Shown here piece by piece: positions 13,001-24,900 of a DNA stretch of 64,000 bases (position 1 is the first letter of the stretch; each line of letters opens with the position of its first letter). The stretch is from Anaeramoeba ignava. Its lineage: Eukaryota > Metamonada > Anaeramoebidae. Both the position numbers and the translations under genes were made by a program. The stretch spans positions 401,506 through 465,505 of the forward strand of contig JAPDFW010000068.1 in NCBI GenBank assembly GCA_028826165.1. The letters are read 5' to 3'. Below the pieces are notes generated by a model that searched no databases, had not been told where the DNA came from, and saw only the letters and a list, made by a program, of their open reading frames with translations.

Positions 13001-15360
13001 TTTAGTGAATGATACACTATATTTTGTTGCGATTTCGATGTTGTTGTTGGTATTTCTTTGGTTATTAATTTCACAAAAGTCAGGAATTCTTCGTATTTTT
13101 CTGTTTCTAGTTTTGATTCGAAATTTCTTTCGAAAAATGGTTGTGAATCATATAATTGTGAATCAAATGGCTTGAAGTTTTTGCGCGAATTTCCTGAAGA
13201 ATTATAAAGAAAATCACCAGAAATTAATGGTGATTGTCTTGATGAAAACTCGCGATGATTTTGGATATTTTCATTTATTGTCAAATTGCCTCGATTTTTG
13301 CTAATACTATTGAATCTAAAATCAGAGAAGTTCATTCTGTTTGTGAAATTTGGATCTTGGTCGTAAATTTTACTATTAGGATCTCTAAATCTTGGATCAA
13401 ATTCGAGAGAAGAAAATTCACCGATTGAATTGGTGTTTAAATTTGAGATGTTTCTATTCATCACGAGATTTGGATTTAGTTCATTATCAGAAATATTTTG
13501 GTTTTTCTGGTAGTTTTGATCCATATTTAAGGTAGGGTTGTTTTGCTCCAGACCTTGTTTTTCTGCATTTTGTTGATATTTTGCAGAGAAATCAATTCCT
13601 CTTGCTTGATCAAGAGAGTTTAATGCATTGATTGAGTTGTAAGAATTGGGATCTCTTTCATCAAATGATTTTTTCTCGTTGCCTTTGATATCGATCTGGG
13701 ATTGTGGAGTTGTGTATGAGTAGTTTCCCGAAAAGGGTGAATGTGGAGAAATTTTGTCAGACCAAAACCCTGTGTTGCGGGGACTTGGCTCTTCGCTGTT
13801 CAACAAGCTCCATGAAGGATCTTGCTTCTTTTTCTTGGGTACTTTTGGCGCTTCCAGGATTTGCTCAAGAAGCGTATCCATATATTCAGAATCGTCGGGT
13901 GTGTATTTTTCCAGATAAACAAAGCTTGTGTTTTGTAATTCTTGGATAAGATCTGAAAGAAAGTTTTCGTTTTGGTTTTCTTGTCCTTTTTGCTTTTCCA
14001 AAAGACCGAAAACATTGCGAATTTTGTTGAATAGAAACTTTGCAAATAAAGATTTCTGTTCTTCGGGAAGCAAGAAATGAATATGAAACAACGTGTTGAT
14101 AAATTTGGAATAGAAATTCTGTTGTGAATAATTATTTGATCCTTTCAAAATATTCAGCTTGCGCGCGAAGTTAAATGTTGAAGGTTTGATGTATTCAATG
14201 CTCTTTGTCTTAAATTCCTTCATGATCACATAAACAAGGGAATTCCAAGTTGTGTCTCCACTAATTTCATTAGGCTCTGTGAGCGTGATTGGGTTGTCGC
14301 CATCAGGAAATTCAATCCACATTGGAACGCCAATTGGCGCGACTAATTTTTTAAAAAACGGCTTCAATTTCTTGTTCCCATCCATTTGTATAATTGCTTG
14401 AGCTAGTTCAACAAAAACATCCCATGATTCAACAAATTCAAATTGTGTGTTTAAAAGAACAATAAAACTACTGGGCGATGATAGGATTCTTTTGATGATC
14501 CTCTTGCATTTTGAATGAATATATAAATGCTCCCTACAGCAAAATGCCCAGTTTTCTTCCGAGTTTGAGTTTCTGATTGTGTTGATAGTGTCCTCAATTT
14601 CAAAATCAGATTCAAACTCAAACTCAAAATTGCATGAGTTGTTTCCATTTTTTGGTCGTGATTCGCAATAATCCAAACATATTTCCGGACTTAAAAACCC
14701 AACAAGTGAAATTTTCATGATGAGAAGAATTTCTTTACATTTTGATTTATAACAATGCCAATTAGGAATTGAAATGACATGTTCAACAATATCAATCACT
14801 CTTTTGAACTTGTGTGGTGATCGAACATCAATATGTTCGCTTATTTCCTCAATTGTAAGTGGAATAGGCAAAATGTGCTCATCAATTCCAGCAATTATAT
14901 ATTCTATAAAAAGTGCATTTGGTTTTTCTCCACAAAATGCTTGAGTAATTAATTGTTTTGACAAACTTCCAAAAATTTTTTTTGTTTTTGCTTTTTGTTT
15001 TTTTGCTGATTTTTTGCTGTTTTGATTTTTGATTTTTTCATTTTCAATTTCAATTAAATTTTCATTTTCATTTTCATTTTCATTTTCAATTTCATTTTCA
15101 TTTTCATTTTCAATTTCAATTTCATTTTTAATTTCATTTTTAATTTCAATTTTAATTTTAATTTCATTTTCATTTTTTTGTGTTTCTTGATTAAGAAATA
15201 ATGATTTAATTTCTCTAATCCATTCATTTGCAGTTTTTCTTTGATTCCATGATTCAAGTGTAAATTGTATTAAAAGTTCTGATAATGATAAGGATTCTTT
15301 ATTATCTTTATTTTTATTATCTTTATTATTTTTATTTTTTTTATTTTTATTTTTTTCCAT
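10062..15360 (-). CDS. Large unidentified helical protein, 1449 aa
   Basis: I do not recognise the family. Exon 1 (15360-12095) and exon 2 (11145-10062) join through a phase-2 intron of 949 nt (GTAAAA..GTTTAG) and give 4350 nt in frame, reading CLKL-HYQPKIYYQHF across the junction. The N-terminus is K/N-rich, then a helical region (LLIQFTLESWNQRKTANEW), an E/N-rich low-complexity insert at about 65-100, and a long helical, HEAT-like body. A disordered N/S/P-rich stretch lies near residues 570-720, and a second helical part follows to the C-terminus. There are no transmembrane segments or catalytic motifs. The layout loosely recalls large Mediator tail subunits (MED5/MED24/MED33 group), but that is a weak guess. 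The intact frame over 4.3 kb shows it is a real gene. Confidence 0.85.
11146..12094 (-). repeat. Intron satellite, GAATATT type
   Basis: The single intron of the 1449-aa gene is composed on the plus strand of GAATATT and GAATTGAATATT units with minor TTTAATTT patches. Flanking donor and acceptor give an exact in-frame join, which shows that the whole satellite is spliced out. Confidence 0.85.
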
Positions 15361-15545
15361 TTAATTTTTAAATCTTTTTATATTGAATAGAAAAAAAAAA
15401 CACAAAAAAAAAATGAAAAATTCAAAATCAAAAAAAAATTTTTTTCTTTCTTTCTTTTTTTGTTTAAAAAAAAAAACATTCATTAAAAAATCAAAATCAA
15501 AAAAAAAAATGAAAAAGATTTTTTTTCTTTTGTTCCTTTTTCTGT

Positions 15546-18500
15546 TTAAAAGAAGAAAGAAAAAATAACAAGAATAGTTGATAAAAGTAAATTGAATTGA
15601 TTAAGAATTGCTGAATCTAAAAAAAAAAAGAAAAAATAAAATAAATTTTAATTATTAAATTTTTTTCCGATTTTAATTTTAATTTTGATTTCAATTTTGA
15701 TTTTAATTTTAATTTTAATTTTTAATTTTAATTTGAATTTTAAATTTTAAATTTTAATTTTAATTATTAAATTTTTTTCCGATTTTGATTTTAATTTTAA
15801 TTTTAATTTTAATTTTAATTTTAATTTTAATTTTAATTTTAATTTTAATTTTAATTTTGAATTGAATTTTAATTTTAATTTTAATTTTAATTTTAATTTT
15901 CATTTTTAATTTTAATTTGGAATTTTAATTTTGAATTTAATTTTAATTTTAATTTTAATTTTGATTTTTAATTTTAATTTTAATTTTAATTTTAATTTTA
16001 ATTTTAATTTTAATTTTGATTTTGAATTTTAATTTTAATTTTAATTTTGATTTTAATTTTAATTTTAATTTTGATTTTAATTTTAATTTTGATTTTGATT
16101 TTGAATTTGAATTTTAATTTTAATTTTAATTTTAATTTTAATTTTAATTTTGATTTTGAATTTGAATTTTAATTTTAATTTTAATTTTGATTTTAATTTT
16201 AATTTTAAATTTTGAATTTGAATTGAATTTTAATTTGAATTGAATTTGAATTGAATTTTGAATTTTAATTTTAATTTTAATTTGAAATTGATTTACTAGG
16301 TGATTCAAAACTTTGAACAATGCTCCATTCTCCATTCCCTACATAATTATGCCCTCTTATTTTACAAACATAAACAACACCAGAGGTCAAATAAGAATAA
16401 TCCATGACAAAAGAATAAGAAGTGAAATTTTTCGGAAAATTATAAATTTCAGGTTGAGAATAAAACTCATAATAATCCAAATTTAAATCATCAGAAGGAT
16501 CCCATTTGAAAGTAATCATATTAGTAAATCGACGCACAATAAAGCCAGTGATTTCTTCAGGAATTTTGTCAACAGAGAATTGATACTCTTCACTGATTTC
16601 ACTTGAACCAATAGAATTTTCAGAAAAAACTTGAATAGTGTATGATTTCTCAGAAAAATTGGAATAAGATAGATTGAAAGAGTTTGTTGTGATAACAGAA
16701 CCAAATCCGGGGATTGTTGGATCAAAGATAATTGTGTACTGGATAATAGGCGATCCATTCGGATTCGGGATTTCCCATGAGAAATAAATTTGTAATTCGG
16801 AATGTGAATGCGTGATATTGATTGAATCGATTTTTTCGGGAACTTGAGATTGTTGAGTCGTGAAATAAACAGACTCATTTGATTCACTTCCGTTTCCGAT
16901 CCAGTTCTCAGCAATAATAACGATATTGTATGTCTGGAAACCGAATAGATCACCCAATAAAACGGAGACATTTTCAAAAACAGAAGAAAATTCAAAAGAA
17001 ATATTTGATGAATTTTGAGAAGTGATTATAATATAGTATCCAGTAATAGGATCTCCATTATCGTTTGGTTTGTTCCAGTTGATGTTGATATAACCAGATT
17101 GCAAGTTGTAATTTATTGAAGAGACTTGAGCAGGAACATTATCTGTTATGGTTGTTTTCTCGTCAGACCAAGAACCCAAACCGATTGCGTTTTCGGCAGC
17201 AATTTTAACAGCATAAATGACTCCTGGTTGGAGTCCAGAAGACAAATTGTAGAAAAGATATGAAGTGTTTGAATATGTTGTATTAAGAACGCAATTGGAT
17301 GAGTTAGTTTGTTCATAAACTTGGATTCGGTAGTCGGTAATCTCAGATCCTCCGTTGAAAGGGGATTCCCAAGAAATAAGTATATAATCCCTTATGGAAT
17401 TGAGCGAAATCATGTTGAGCTCAATCTTAATAGGAACATTTGCGGAAACACAATCGCTAATACTCGTTGATTTTGTGTCCATTGTGTAAGTTGATGGCGG
17501 ACATTCATAACAGAATATTTTCCCCGTCTCATTCTGGTAGGTTGAGTAGGGACATTCGAGACATTCATCTGCGCCGATGAAGTCTTTATAAGTTCCTATA
17601 GAGCACTCCACACAGGCATAAGTGGATTGAGAGCATGTGTATCCTTTAGGACAATCAAATCCATCAAAAAGCATGAAAAAACCGCCTGAAGAAAATCCAT
17701 TAAGTGTGGGATCAAGATAGTTTCCTTTAATCGGGAATATTCGCGATGATGTTTTACCCGAAACGTAGATTTCTCTTGGAGAAAAGGATAGCGTTGCTTG
17801 AGCCGCGCCAAATGACCCGATATACGACGAAAATCTGAGCGTCGTTAAATTCGAATCGAAAATTGCTAATGTTGGATCTAAATCGAATAATCCTCCTAAT
17901 TTTTCTGGTTGCAAGGACTCTTTTCCAATCATCACTTGATCCGCTGTGCAATATGTTGAGCCGCATATCATTACCCCATCATCTTCAAAAACTTCCAGAC
18001 AATTGTGACTGATGTAATAACTGCAATTTGTCCCTCCAAAAAGTGTTCCACTTAAAAGGGAATAATTTGAATCAATCGAGAAAATAAATGCTGAATAGTA
18101 ACTTGTCGATGTTTTGTTTGTTTGAAAGGAATGTTCGTTTTTGATGTAATCAATCAAATCAGTTGATTTAGTGATTCCGGCAAAATAGAAGATGAATCCG
18201 TTTGTGATTGAGGGGATTTGCTGGTAAGTAAAGCTTGTGATCCTGTCCTCATTCAAACCGCCGATGAAACTACCATATTCCAAAGTAGGTTGAGCGTTGT
18301 AATTGTAATATTGGTCGAATTTTAAATGGATGATAAAAGAAGAGTAAGATCCGGAATAAAGTGATGGATTTGAAGTGAGAATTGCAGTTGATTCCGTTAT
18401 TAACGAAAGTTGGCCTTTTGTGTATCCAGTCAGTAAATAAGTGGGAATTTGATATCCTTCTTCTTCATAAACAACTAGATTTCCAGTGCTCAAATTCGTC

Positions 18501-21064
18501 ATTGCTGTTGTTCCGAGGAAAGTGCTGAACATAAGATCTAAGTAGTTTCCTGTATCCCAATAGAAAAGACACATGAATCCGTCTTGTTCTTGATTTTCAT
18601 CCGAAAAATTCCTCAATTGGTTATGAAGTGGTGGAAAAAAAGGATTTGCAGAATATCCCGAAAGGAGAAGATATAAATAATCGTAGCCATCATTGAAAAG
18701 TTCAAATCCTGATATATCCAAATCATAAGAACCATCTCCAAAGGCGCTTGAGAACCAAATACTATGGGGATAATATATATACATGAATCCTGATGATAAT
18801 GAAATTGGTCCTGTTACGTTTTGATATGCATCAATTGTCCCGATGAATTCACTTCCTGTTACGTTTCCTGCTAGTGTTATAAAGCAATACCCCCAGAATT
18901 CGGTTAAACTAACGCTTGATAAATGTAATTGTGTTGTTGTAGATCCCAAAACCCTTCCTGTCTGGTATATCCCGTTAATGAATTCTTCAACGAAAATTCT
19001 TTTATATGAAAGATATTCATATGTTCCAATTAAATAGTCAGTGTTACTACATCTGATGTGTGATATTACTTGTGTTTCATATACTTCTAGTAAATATGAC
19101 GAATCGATCACATTTTCTTTTGGATTTAATATAAATATAAATTAAGAATATAAATATAAATATAAATATAAATATAAATATAAATATAAATATAAAAATA
19201 TAAGAAAATTAAGAATATAAATATAAAATAAATATAAATATAAATATAAATATAAATATAAATATAAATATAAATATAAATATAAATATAAATATAAATA
19301 TAAATATAAATATAAATATAAATATAAATATAAATATAAATATAAATATAAATATAAATATAAATATAAATATAAATAAATATAAATCTAAATATAAATA
19401 TAAATATAAATATAAATATAAATATAAAATATAAATATAAAAATATAAATTATAAAAATAAAAATATAAATATAAATATAAATATAAATAAATAAAAATA
19501 AAATATAAAATTATAAATATAAATATAAATATAAAAAATATAAAATATAAATATAAATCTAAATATAAATATAAAATATAAACATAAATATAAATTATAA
19601 ATATAAATATAAATTATAAATATAAATATAAATATAAAATATAAATATAAATATAAATATAAATATAAATATAAATATAAATATAAATATAAATATAAAA
19701 TATAAATATAAATAAACATATAAACATAAATATAAAAATAAATAAAATAAATATAAATATAAATATAAATAAAATATAAATATAAAATATAAAATAAAAA
19801 TAATTATAAAATATAAATATAAAATATAAACATAAAACATAAATATAAATATAAAAATAAACATATAAACATAAAATATAAAATAAATATAAATATAAAT
19901 ATAAACATAATATAAAACATAAATATAAAATATAAAATAAAATATAAATATAAATATAAATATAAATATAAATATAAATATATAAATATAAATATAAAAT
20001 AAAAATAAAAATATAAATAATAAAACATAAATATAAATATAAATATAAATATAAACATAAATATAAATATAAATATAAAATAAAATATAAAATACAATTA
20101 TAAATATATAAATATAAATATAAATATAAATATAAATATAAATATAAATATAAATATAAATATAAATATAAAAATAAACATAAAATAAAAATAAATATAA
20201 AAAATATAAAATAAAATTAAAAAAAATATAAATATAATTATAAAAACATAAATAAAATAAATATAAAATAAAAATATAAAATAAACATAAATATAAAATA
20301 TAAACATAAATATAAAAATAAACATAAATATAAAAATATAAAATATAAAATATAAATATAAAATAAATATAAAATAAATATAAAATATAAATATAAATAT
20401 AAAATATAAATATAAATATAAATATAAATATAAATATAAATATAAATATAAATATAAATATAAATATAAATATAAATATAAATTAAGAATATAAATATAA
20501 ATATAAATATAAATATAAATATAAATATAAATATAAATATAAATATAATTATAAATATAAATATAAATAAATATAAATATAAAAAAAAATAAAATTAAAA
20601 ATAAAAATATAAATATAAATATAAATATAAATATAAATATAAATATAAATATAAATATAAAATATAAATATATTATAAATAAAATAAAATAAAAATATAA
20701 ATATAAATTATAAATATAAATATAAATATAAATATAATTATAAATTAAGAATATAAATATAAATATAAATATAAATATAAATATAAATATATAAATATAA
20801 ATATAAATATAAATATAAATATAATTATAAATATAAATATAAATATAAATAAATTAAGAATATAAATATAATTATAAATATAAATATAAATATAAATTAA
20901 GAATATAAATATAAATATAAATTTGTGTTTTGTTTTTGTGTGTTTTGTTTGTTTTTTGAACCAGTAAAAAAAAAAATAAAAAAAAAATAATTTAATTTAC
21001 GAATTAAAATAGAATTAACAACAAAAACCAAAATTAAAGAAAATAAGAATTGAAGAGCAAACAT
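15546..21064 (-). CDS. Secreted, probably GPI-anchored FN3 surface protein with beta-propeller-like N-terminus
   Basis: Predicted cell-surface glycoprotein of 984 aa. Exon 1 (21064-21001) encodes a signal peptide (MFALQFLFSLILVFVVNS). Exon 2 (19116-16297) encodes the body. Exon 3 (15616-15546) encodes a Ser/Asn region then a hydrophobic end (LLLSTILVIFSFFF) with no residues after it, as in GPI-attachment signals. Both junctions are phase 1 and the 2955-nt total is in frame. The body starts with repeats like SBBP beta-propeller blades (YGSFIGGLNEDRITSF; FSSYIGSFGAAQ). A cysteine-rich segment of the ephrin-receptor/GCC2 type follows (CSIGTYKDFIGADECLECP), then four FN3 domains with many N-glycosylation sites. 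Body domains are clear; terminal exons rest on splice phase and peptide character. Confidence 0.8.
15617..16296 (-). repeat. Intron 2 of surface protein: TTTTAA/TTTTGA hexamers
   Basis: 680 nt of mostly TTTTAA with scattered TTTTGA and TTTGAA variants. Donor GTAAAT follows the fourth FN3 domain and the acceptor is T-rich, ending TTTAG. It hides the short GPI-signal exon. Confidence 0.75.
19117..21000 (-). repeat. Intron 1 of surface protein: TATAAA satellite
   Basis: About 1.8 kb of almost pure ATAAAT/TATAAA hexamer on the plus strand, with local slippage variants. Donor GTAAAT follows the signal-peptide exon, and acceptor CAAAAG precedes the reading frame. Antisense open frames full of Phe, Ile and Tyr here are products of the repeat. 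Confidence 0.85.
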
Positions 21065-21181
21065 TGGAAATGAAAAAAAAGAAAGAAAAAAAATGAAAAA
21101 AATTATTTTATTATTTTTTTTGTTTATTTTTTTATTTTAGTTTTTGTTTTAATTTTAATTGATTTAATCAAATTCTTCTTT

Positions 21182-23234
21182 TTAATTTTTTTGGAAACAA
21201 CCAGAAAAAACACTTTTCTTTTGCTAAATTATTATTTAAAAAGAAAAAAGAAAAAAGAAAAAATTAATATAAATTTTTCAATTAGATTTTTGGATTTAAA
21301 AAGAAAAAGAAGAAGAAGAAATTTACTTTTGATTTTGGTTTAATATTAAATAAATCAGATAATTGTTTAATCTTTTCTTGTTTTGAAGTTAATTTTGATG
21401 CACTTTTAAGATCTTTAAGACCCAAATCTCGATAATTCCCATCTTTTGTAAATTCCAAATAAAGATAATAAGCATAAGCTCTTGTGTAATAAAACTTTGT
21501 ATGTTGAATATTATTATTATTCTTTATTGCTTCATCAAGATGAGAAATTGCGTTTTTAATTTTTGGTAAAACTTTTTTTTGAATTTTTGAATTTGGAGTG
21601 TTTTGTCTACTTTTTCTGGGACTTAATCTTTTCTTCTTATTTTGTAATTGACGATTTAGTAAGTGACTAAATTCAATAGTAATTTCATCTAAAAATGCTT
21701 TTGCCCAATAATATTGCATTACAAAATACCAATTCTCTTTAATATTAGAATTATCAATTTGATTTAAATTTTGATTTTGATTTAAATTTTGATTTTGATT
21801 TAAATTTTGATTTTGATTTTGATTTTGATTTTGATTTTGATTTTGATTTTGATTTTGATTTTGATTTTGATTTTGATTTTGATTTTGATTTTGATTTTGA
21901 TTTTGATTTTGATTTAAATTTTGATTTAAATTTTGATTTTGTTGATTTTGATTTTGATTTTGATTTTGATTTTGTTCTTTTTCTTGATTTTCTTGATTTT
22001 CTTGATTTTCTTGATTTTCTTGATTTTCTTGATTTTGTTGTATTTTTTTCACCATTTGAAATACTTGAACAACTTTTTTTGATGTGTATTGCTTCTTGAA
22101 ATAACAAATCCCTAAATAACTCAATATCTCAGCGTTCTTATTATTCTTTTTATATTTTTCCAATATCTTTTCAACTTGATCCCAATTATGATTATACATC
22201 TTCATTTTGATAAAATTCAAAAAATCTTTTTGATTATTTTCTGTTGAACTTTTAATTAAATCAAAAGACATTTTTTCAACATTTTCCAGGAATATTTTAT
22301 CCAATTCACTCTCTGCTTTCGATGATTCCTGAGTGTAAAAATATAAATGAGCTGATACAATCGCAAAATAATTTGGAAATTCATTTGTTTGATGTGATTT
22401 TTGTGCTTTTCTTAAAGCATTTTTTGCTTTTTTATAATCCTTTCTTTTCATGCTAATTAAACATTGAAGTAAAAATCCATTTCTGCATTTTTTATTCATC
22501 GAAAGATAATCATTGATTTTTGCATTTGCCTTTTCAAACTCATTTAATCGATAAAAGCAAATTGCTGAAATATAATTCAATGATGAGATTAAATTTTGAT
22601 CCATTTTTAATTTTGATTTATGATTTTGATTTTGATTTTGATTTTGATTTGGATTTTGATTTGGATTTGGATTTTGATTTGGATTTGGATTTGGATTTGG
22701 ATTTTTTAATCTTTTCATTTTATTTAATGCTTCATCAGCGCACTGAAGAACAAATTGATATCCTGTATTCTCTCCATTTTTTTCAGTCTCTTCAATAGAA
22801 AAATAAATGATTTTTAATAAGTCACTTAATGGAATCACTGAAACATCACTTATTAAATTTTTGTAATTAAGAATTGATGTTTTTATGTTTAATTTTGGTT
22901 CGTTATTTTTTGATCTCATTTCTGATTCTGATATTAAGTTTTGGATAAAATCTTGGCTTTGAGTTCTTTTTGAATCAGGACTATTTTGTTGTGATATATG
23001 AAACCTATCACTTAAATATTTTCTTTGAGGCGTAAGTCGGATTAATCTTCTTGTTGTTGTTGTTGTTGATGTTGTTTTTGTTTGATTTTCAGTATTTTCT
23101 TCTTTATTTGTTAAAATGTTATCGTTTTCTTGAATTTTCTTAATATTTTTATTTTCAATTTTTTTCTTTTCTTGTTCATTTTGATTTGGATTTTCTTTTT
23201 GGTTTTTTTCTTCAGGATTTTCTTGGTTATTCAT
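21182..23234 (-). CDS. TPR-like helical repeat protein with Q/N-rich insert
   Basis: Unidentified protein of about 650 aa containing tetratricopeptide-like helices (SALNYIS-type pairs such as ISAICFYRLNEFEKANAKIN, KKAKNALRKAQKSHQTNEF and AEILSYLGICYFKKQYTSK). Two low-complexity inserts interrupt it: an NPNPNQ run near residue 190 and a long QNQN run near residues 440-500. The start at 23234 (MNNQENPEE) is preferred over an upstream in-frame Met at 23318, because the latter lies in the 99-bp divergent promoter shared with the BTB-TLDc gene. The frame stays open to a stop at 21282. A better model may splice at 21326 (GTAAAT) to 21223 (TTTAG) and end QKKSVFSGCFQKN at 21182; the phase fits. Role unknown; scaffold function is inferred from TPRs. 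Confidence 0.75.
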
Positions 23235-23333
23235 TTTATTGTTATTATTTTTATTTCGGGAAAAAAAATGAAAAATGAAAAAAGGAAAAATTTTTTTTTT
23301 CGAATTTTTTTTTATCATTTTTCATTTTTAAAA
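23235..23333. promoter_or_regulatory. Short bidirectional promoter region
   Basis: Only 99 bp separate the start codons of two divergent genes. CATTTTT elements occur on both strands (minus strand at about 23268-23285, plus strand at about 23313-23328). A symmetrical TTTTTCGAATTTTT block lies between them; the same block precedes the VWA gene near 47450. Function is inferred from position. Confidence 0.45.
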
Positions 23334-24809
23334 ATGGAAACTTATTCAAATTTAGAAAAACTCTCAAATGATTTAAAAAATTTATTTCAAAATCAAAATC
23401 AAAATGAAAATGAAAAAGAAGAAGAAAGTTATTTTGATTTTGAAATAATTTGTGAACAAAACAAAATCTCATTTAAAACTCATAAATCAATTCTTTCTTC
23501 AAGAAGTCAATACTTTAAATATCTTTTTAAATCCAAAATGAAAGAGTATCAAGAAAATAAAATGATTCTAAAAGATTTTTCAAGTTCAATTCTATCCTCA
23601 ATTTTGAATTATCTTTATTCAGGAAAAATTGAATTTAATTCAGAAAATGCAATCCAAATTTTACTTTTTTCTTCAAAATATTTAATTGATGAATTAATTG
23701 AAACTTCTTCAGATTTTATCAAAAACAATTTCCAATTTGAAAATATTGTTGATATTCTTAAATTATCTGAGTCAATGAATTTAAATCAATTATTGGATTC
23801 TTCTTATAGATTTATTTCGGAAAATTTTGAAAAATTTATCAAAACTCCATTTTTTCTTGAGCTTGAAGAAAATCATTTAAATTCAATTCTATCAAGTAAT
23901 TATAATTTAACAAACGAATTTGGAATTTTCCAATCAATAATAAAATGGGGAAAGCATAAATCAAATATTAATCAAAAAAAGGAAAATGAAAAGCTTGAAA
24001 AAGAAGAAAAAGAAAAATTGCAAGATCAAATTTCAAATATTATTCAAAAAATCAGATTTATTGATTTTTCCAAAAAAGAACTTGAAAAAATCTTGAAAGA
24101 AGATTTAATTCCAAATCAAATTTCACGGAAGTTAATGAAATTATTAGCATTAAAAACAAAAAAAGATAAAAAAGGAATTAAAAAATTTATTAAAAAACAG
24201 CATTCATTCATTTTCAAATCAAGATTCCATTTTGAATCCAAAATTATTAAAAAAGTTGAGCATTTCAATAAATTAAAAAAATGGATAAATGACGACAGTA
24301 TCTTTTCCGATATGGAACTCGGATTTTCAGCAAAAGAGGACGGATTTGATTGTGAAAATTGGCATGATATTTGTGACGATAAAGGAAAAACACTGGTTAT
24401 TATCAAAACAAAAGATAATTTTATTTTTGGAGGATTTACAAAAGTTGGATTTACAACTGATAAATCAAAATGGAATTATGAAGATGAAAAATCAAATTGT
24501 GGATTTATTTTTGATCGAGACGCTTTTCTTTTTTCATTAAGAAATGATAAAAATAATAGAAAGTCAGAGAAATTTCCAATTAAAAAATATCCTCAGAATT
24601 TGGCTATTACTTATTATCCAAATTCTGGTCCGAATTTTGGAGATGGTGATTTCGGTTTAAATCCTAATTTAAAATCTGGTTATTCGAATTTTGGTCGAAC
24701 TTACAATCTTCCTAATGGAATTAAACATGATACAATTGAAGCAAATAGTTATTTAGCTGGTTCTTATGATCAATGGGAAGTTGATGAACTTGAAACTTTT
24801 TTCTTTTAA
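23334..24809 (+). CDS. BTB-BACK-TLDc domain protein
   Basis: Intronless, 491 aa. The start is set at METYSNLEK because the upstream extension is promoter sequence. A BTB/POZ domain at about 35-130 (FEIICEQNKISFKTHKSIL, then LNYLYSGKIEF) is followed by a BACK-like helical region to about 265. A TLDc domain fills about 325-491, marked by TLVIIKTKDNFIFGGFT, DAFLFSLRND and a terminal WEVDELETF. BTB-TLDc proteins are common in amoebozoan-like protists and may act as cullin-3 adaptors, with TLDc linked in other proteins to V-ATPase or oxidative-stress roles. The exact role here is unknown. A close paralogue lies at 26564-28137, beyond one intervening gene. Confidence 0.88.
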   Translation: METYSNLEKLSNDLKNLFQNQNQNENEKEEESYFDFEIICEQNKISFKTHKSILSSRSQYFKYLFKSKMKEYQENKMILKDFSSSILSSILNYLYSGKIEFNSENAIQILLFSSKYLIDELIETSSDFIKNNFQFENIVDILKLSESMNLNQLLDSSYRFISENFEKFIKTPFFLELEENHLNSILSSNYNLTNEFGIFQSIIKWGKHKSNINQKKENEKLEKEEKEKLQDQISNIIQKIRFIDFSKKELEKILKEDLIPNQISRKLMKLLALKTKKDKKGIKKFIKKQHSFIFKSRFHFESKIIKKVEHFNKLKKWINDDSIFSDMELGFSAKEDGFDCENWHDICDDKGKTLVIIKTKDNFIFGGFTKVGFTTDKSKWNYEDEKSNCGFIFDRDAFLFSLRNDKNNRKSEKFPIKKYPQNLAITYYPNSGPNFGDGDFGLNPNLKSGYSNFGRTYNLPNGIKHDTIEANSYLAGSYDQWEVDELETFFF

Positions 24810-24900
24810 AAAAAAAAACCACAAAATCAATTAGAAAATATTTTTTGGATCATTTTTCTAAAAAAGATTTTTTCATTTTTTTCATTTTTTCGTTTTTTAA

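Noticed and set aside
19450-20325. Minus-strand frames of Phe/Ile/Tyr resembling membrane proteins
   Set aside because: They are translations of a TATAAA satellite that lies inside a spliced intron of the surface-protein gene.
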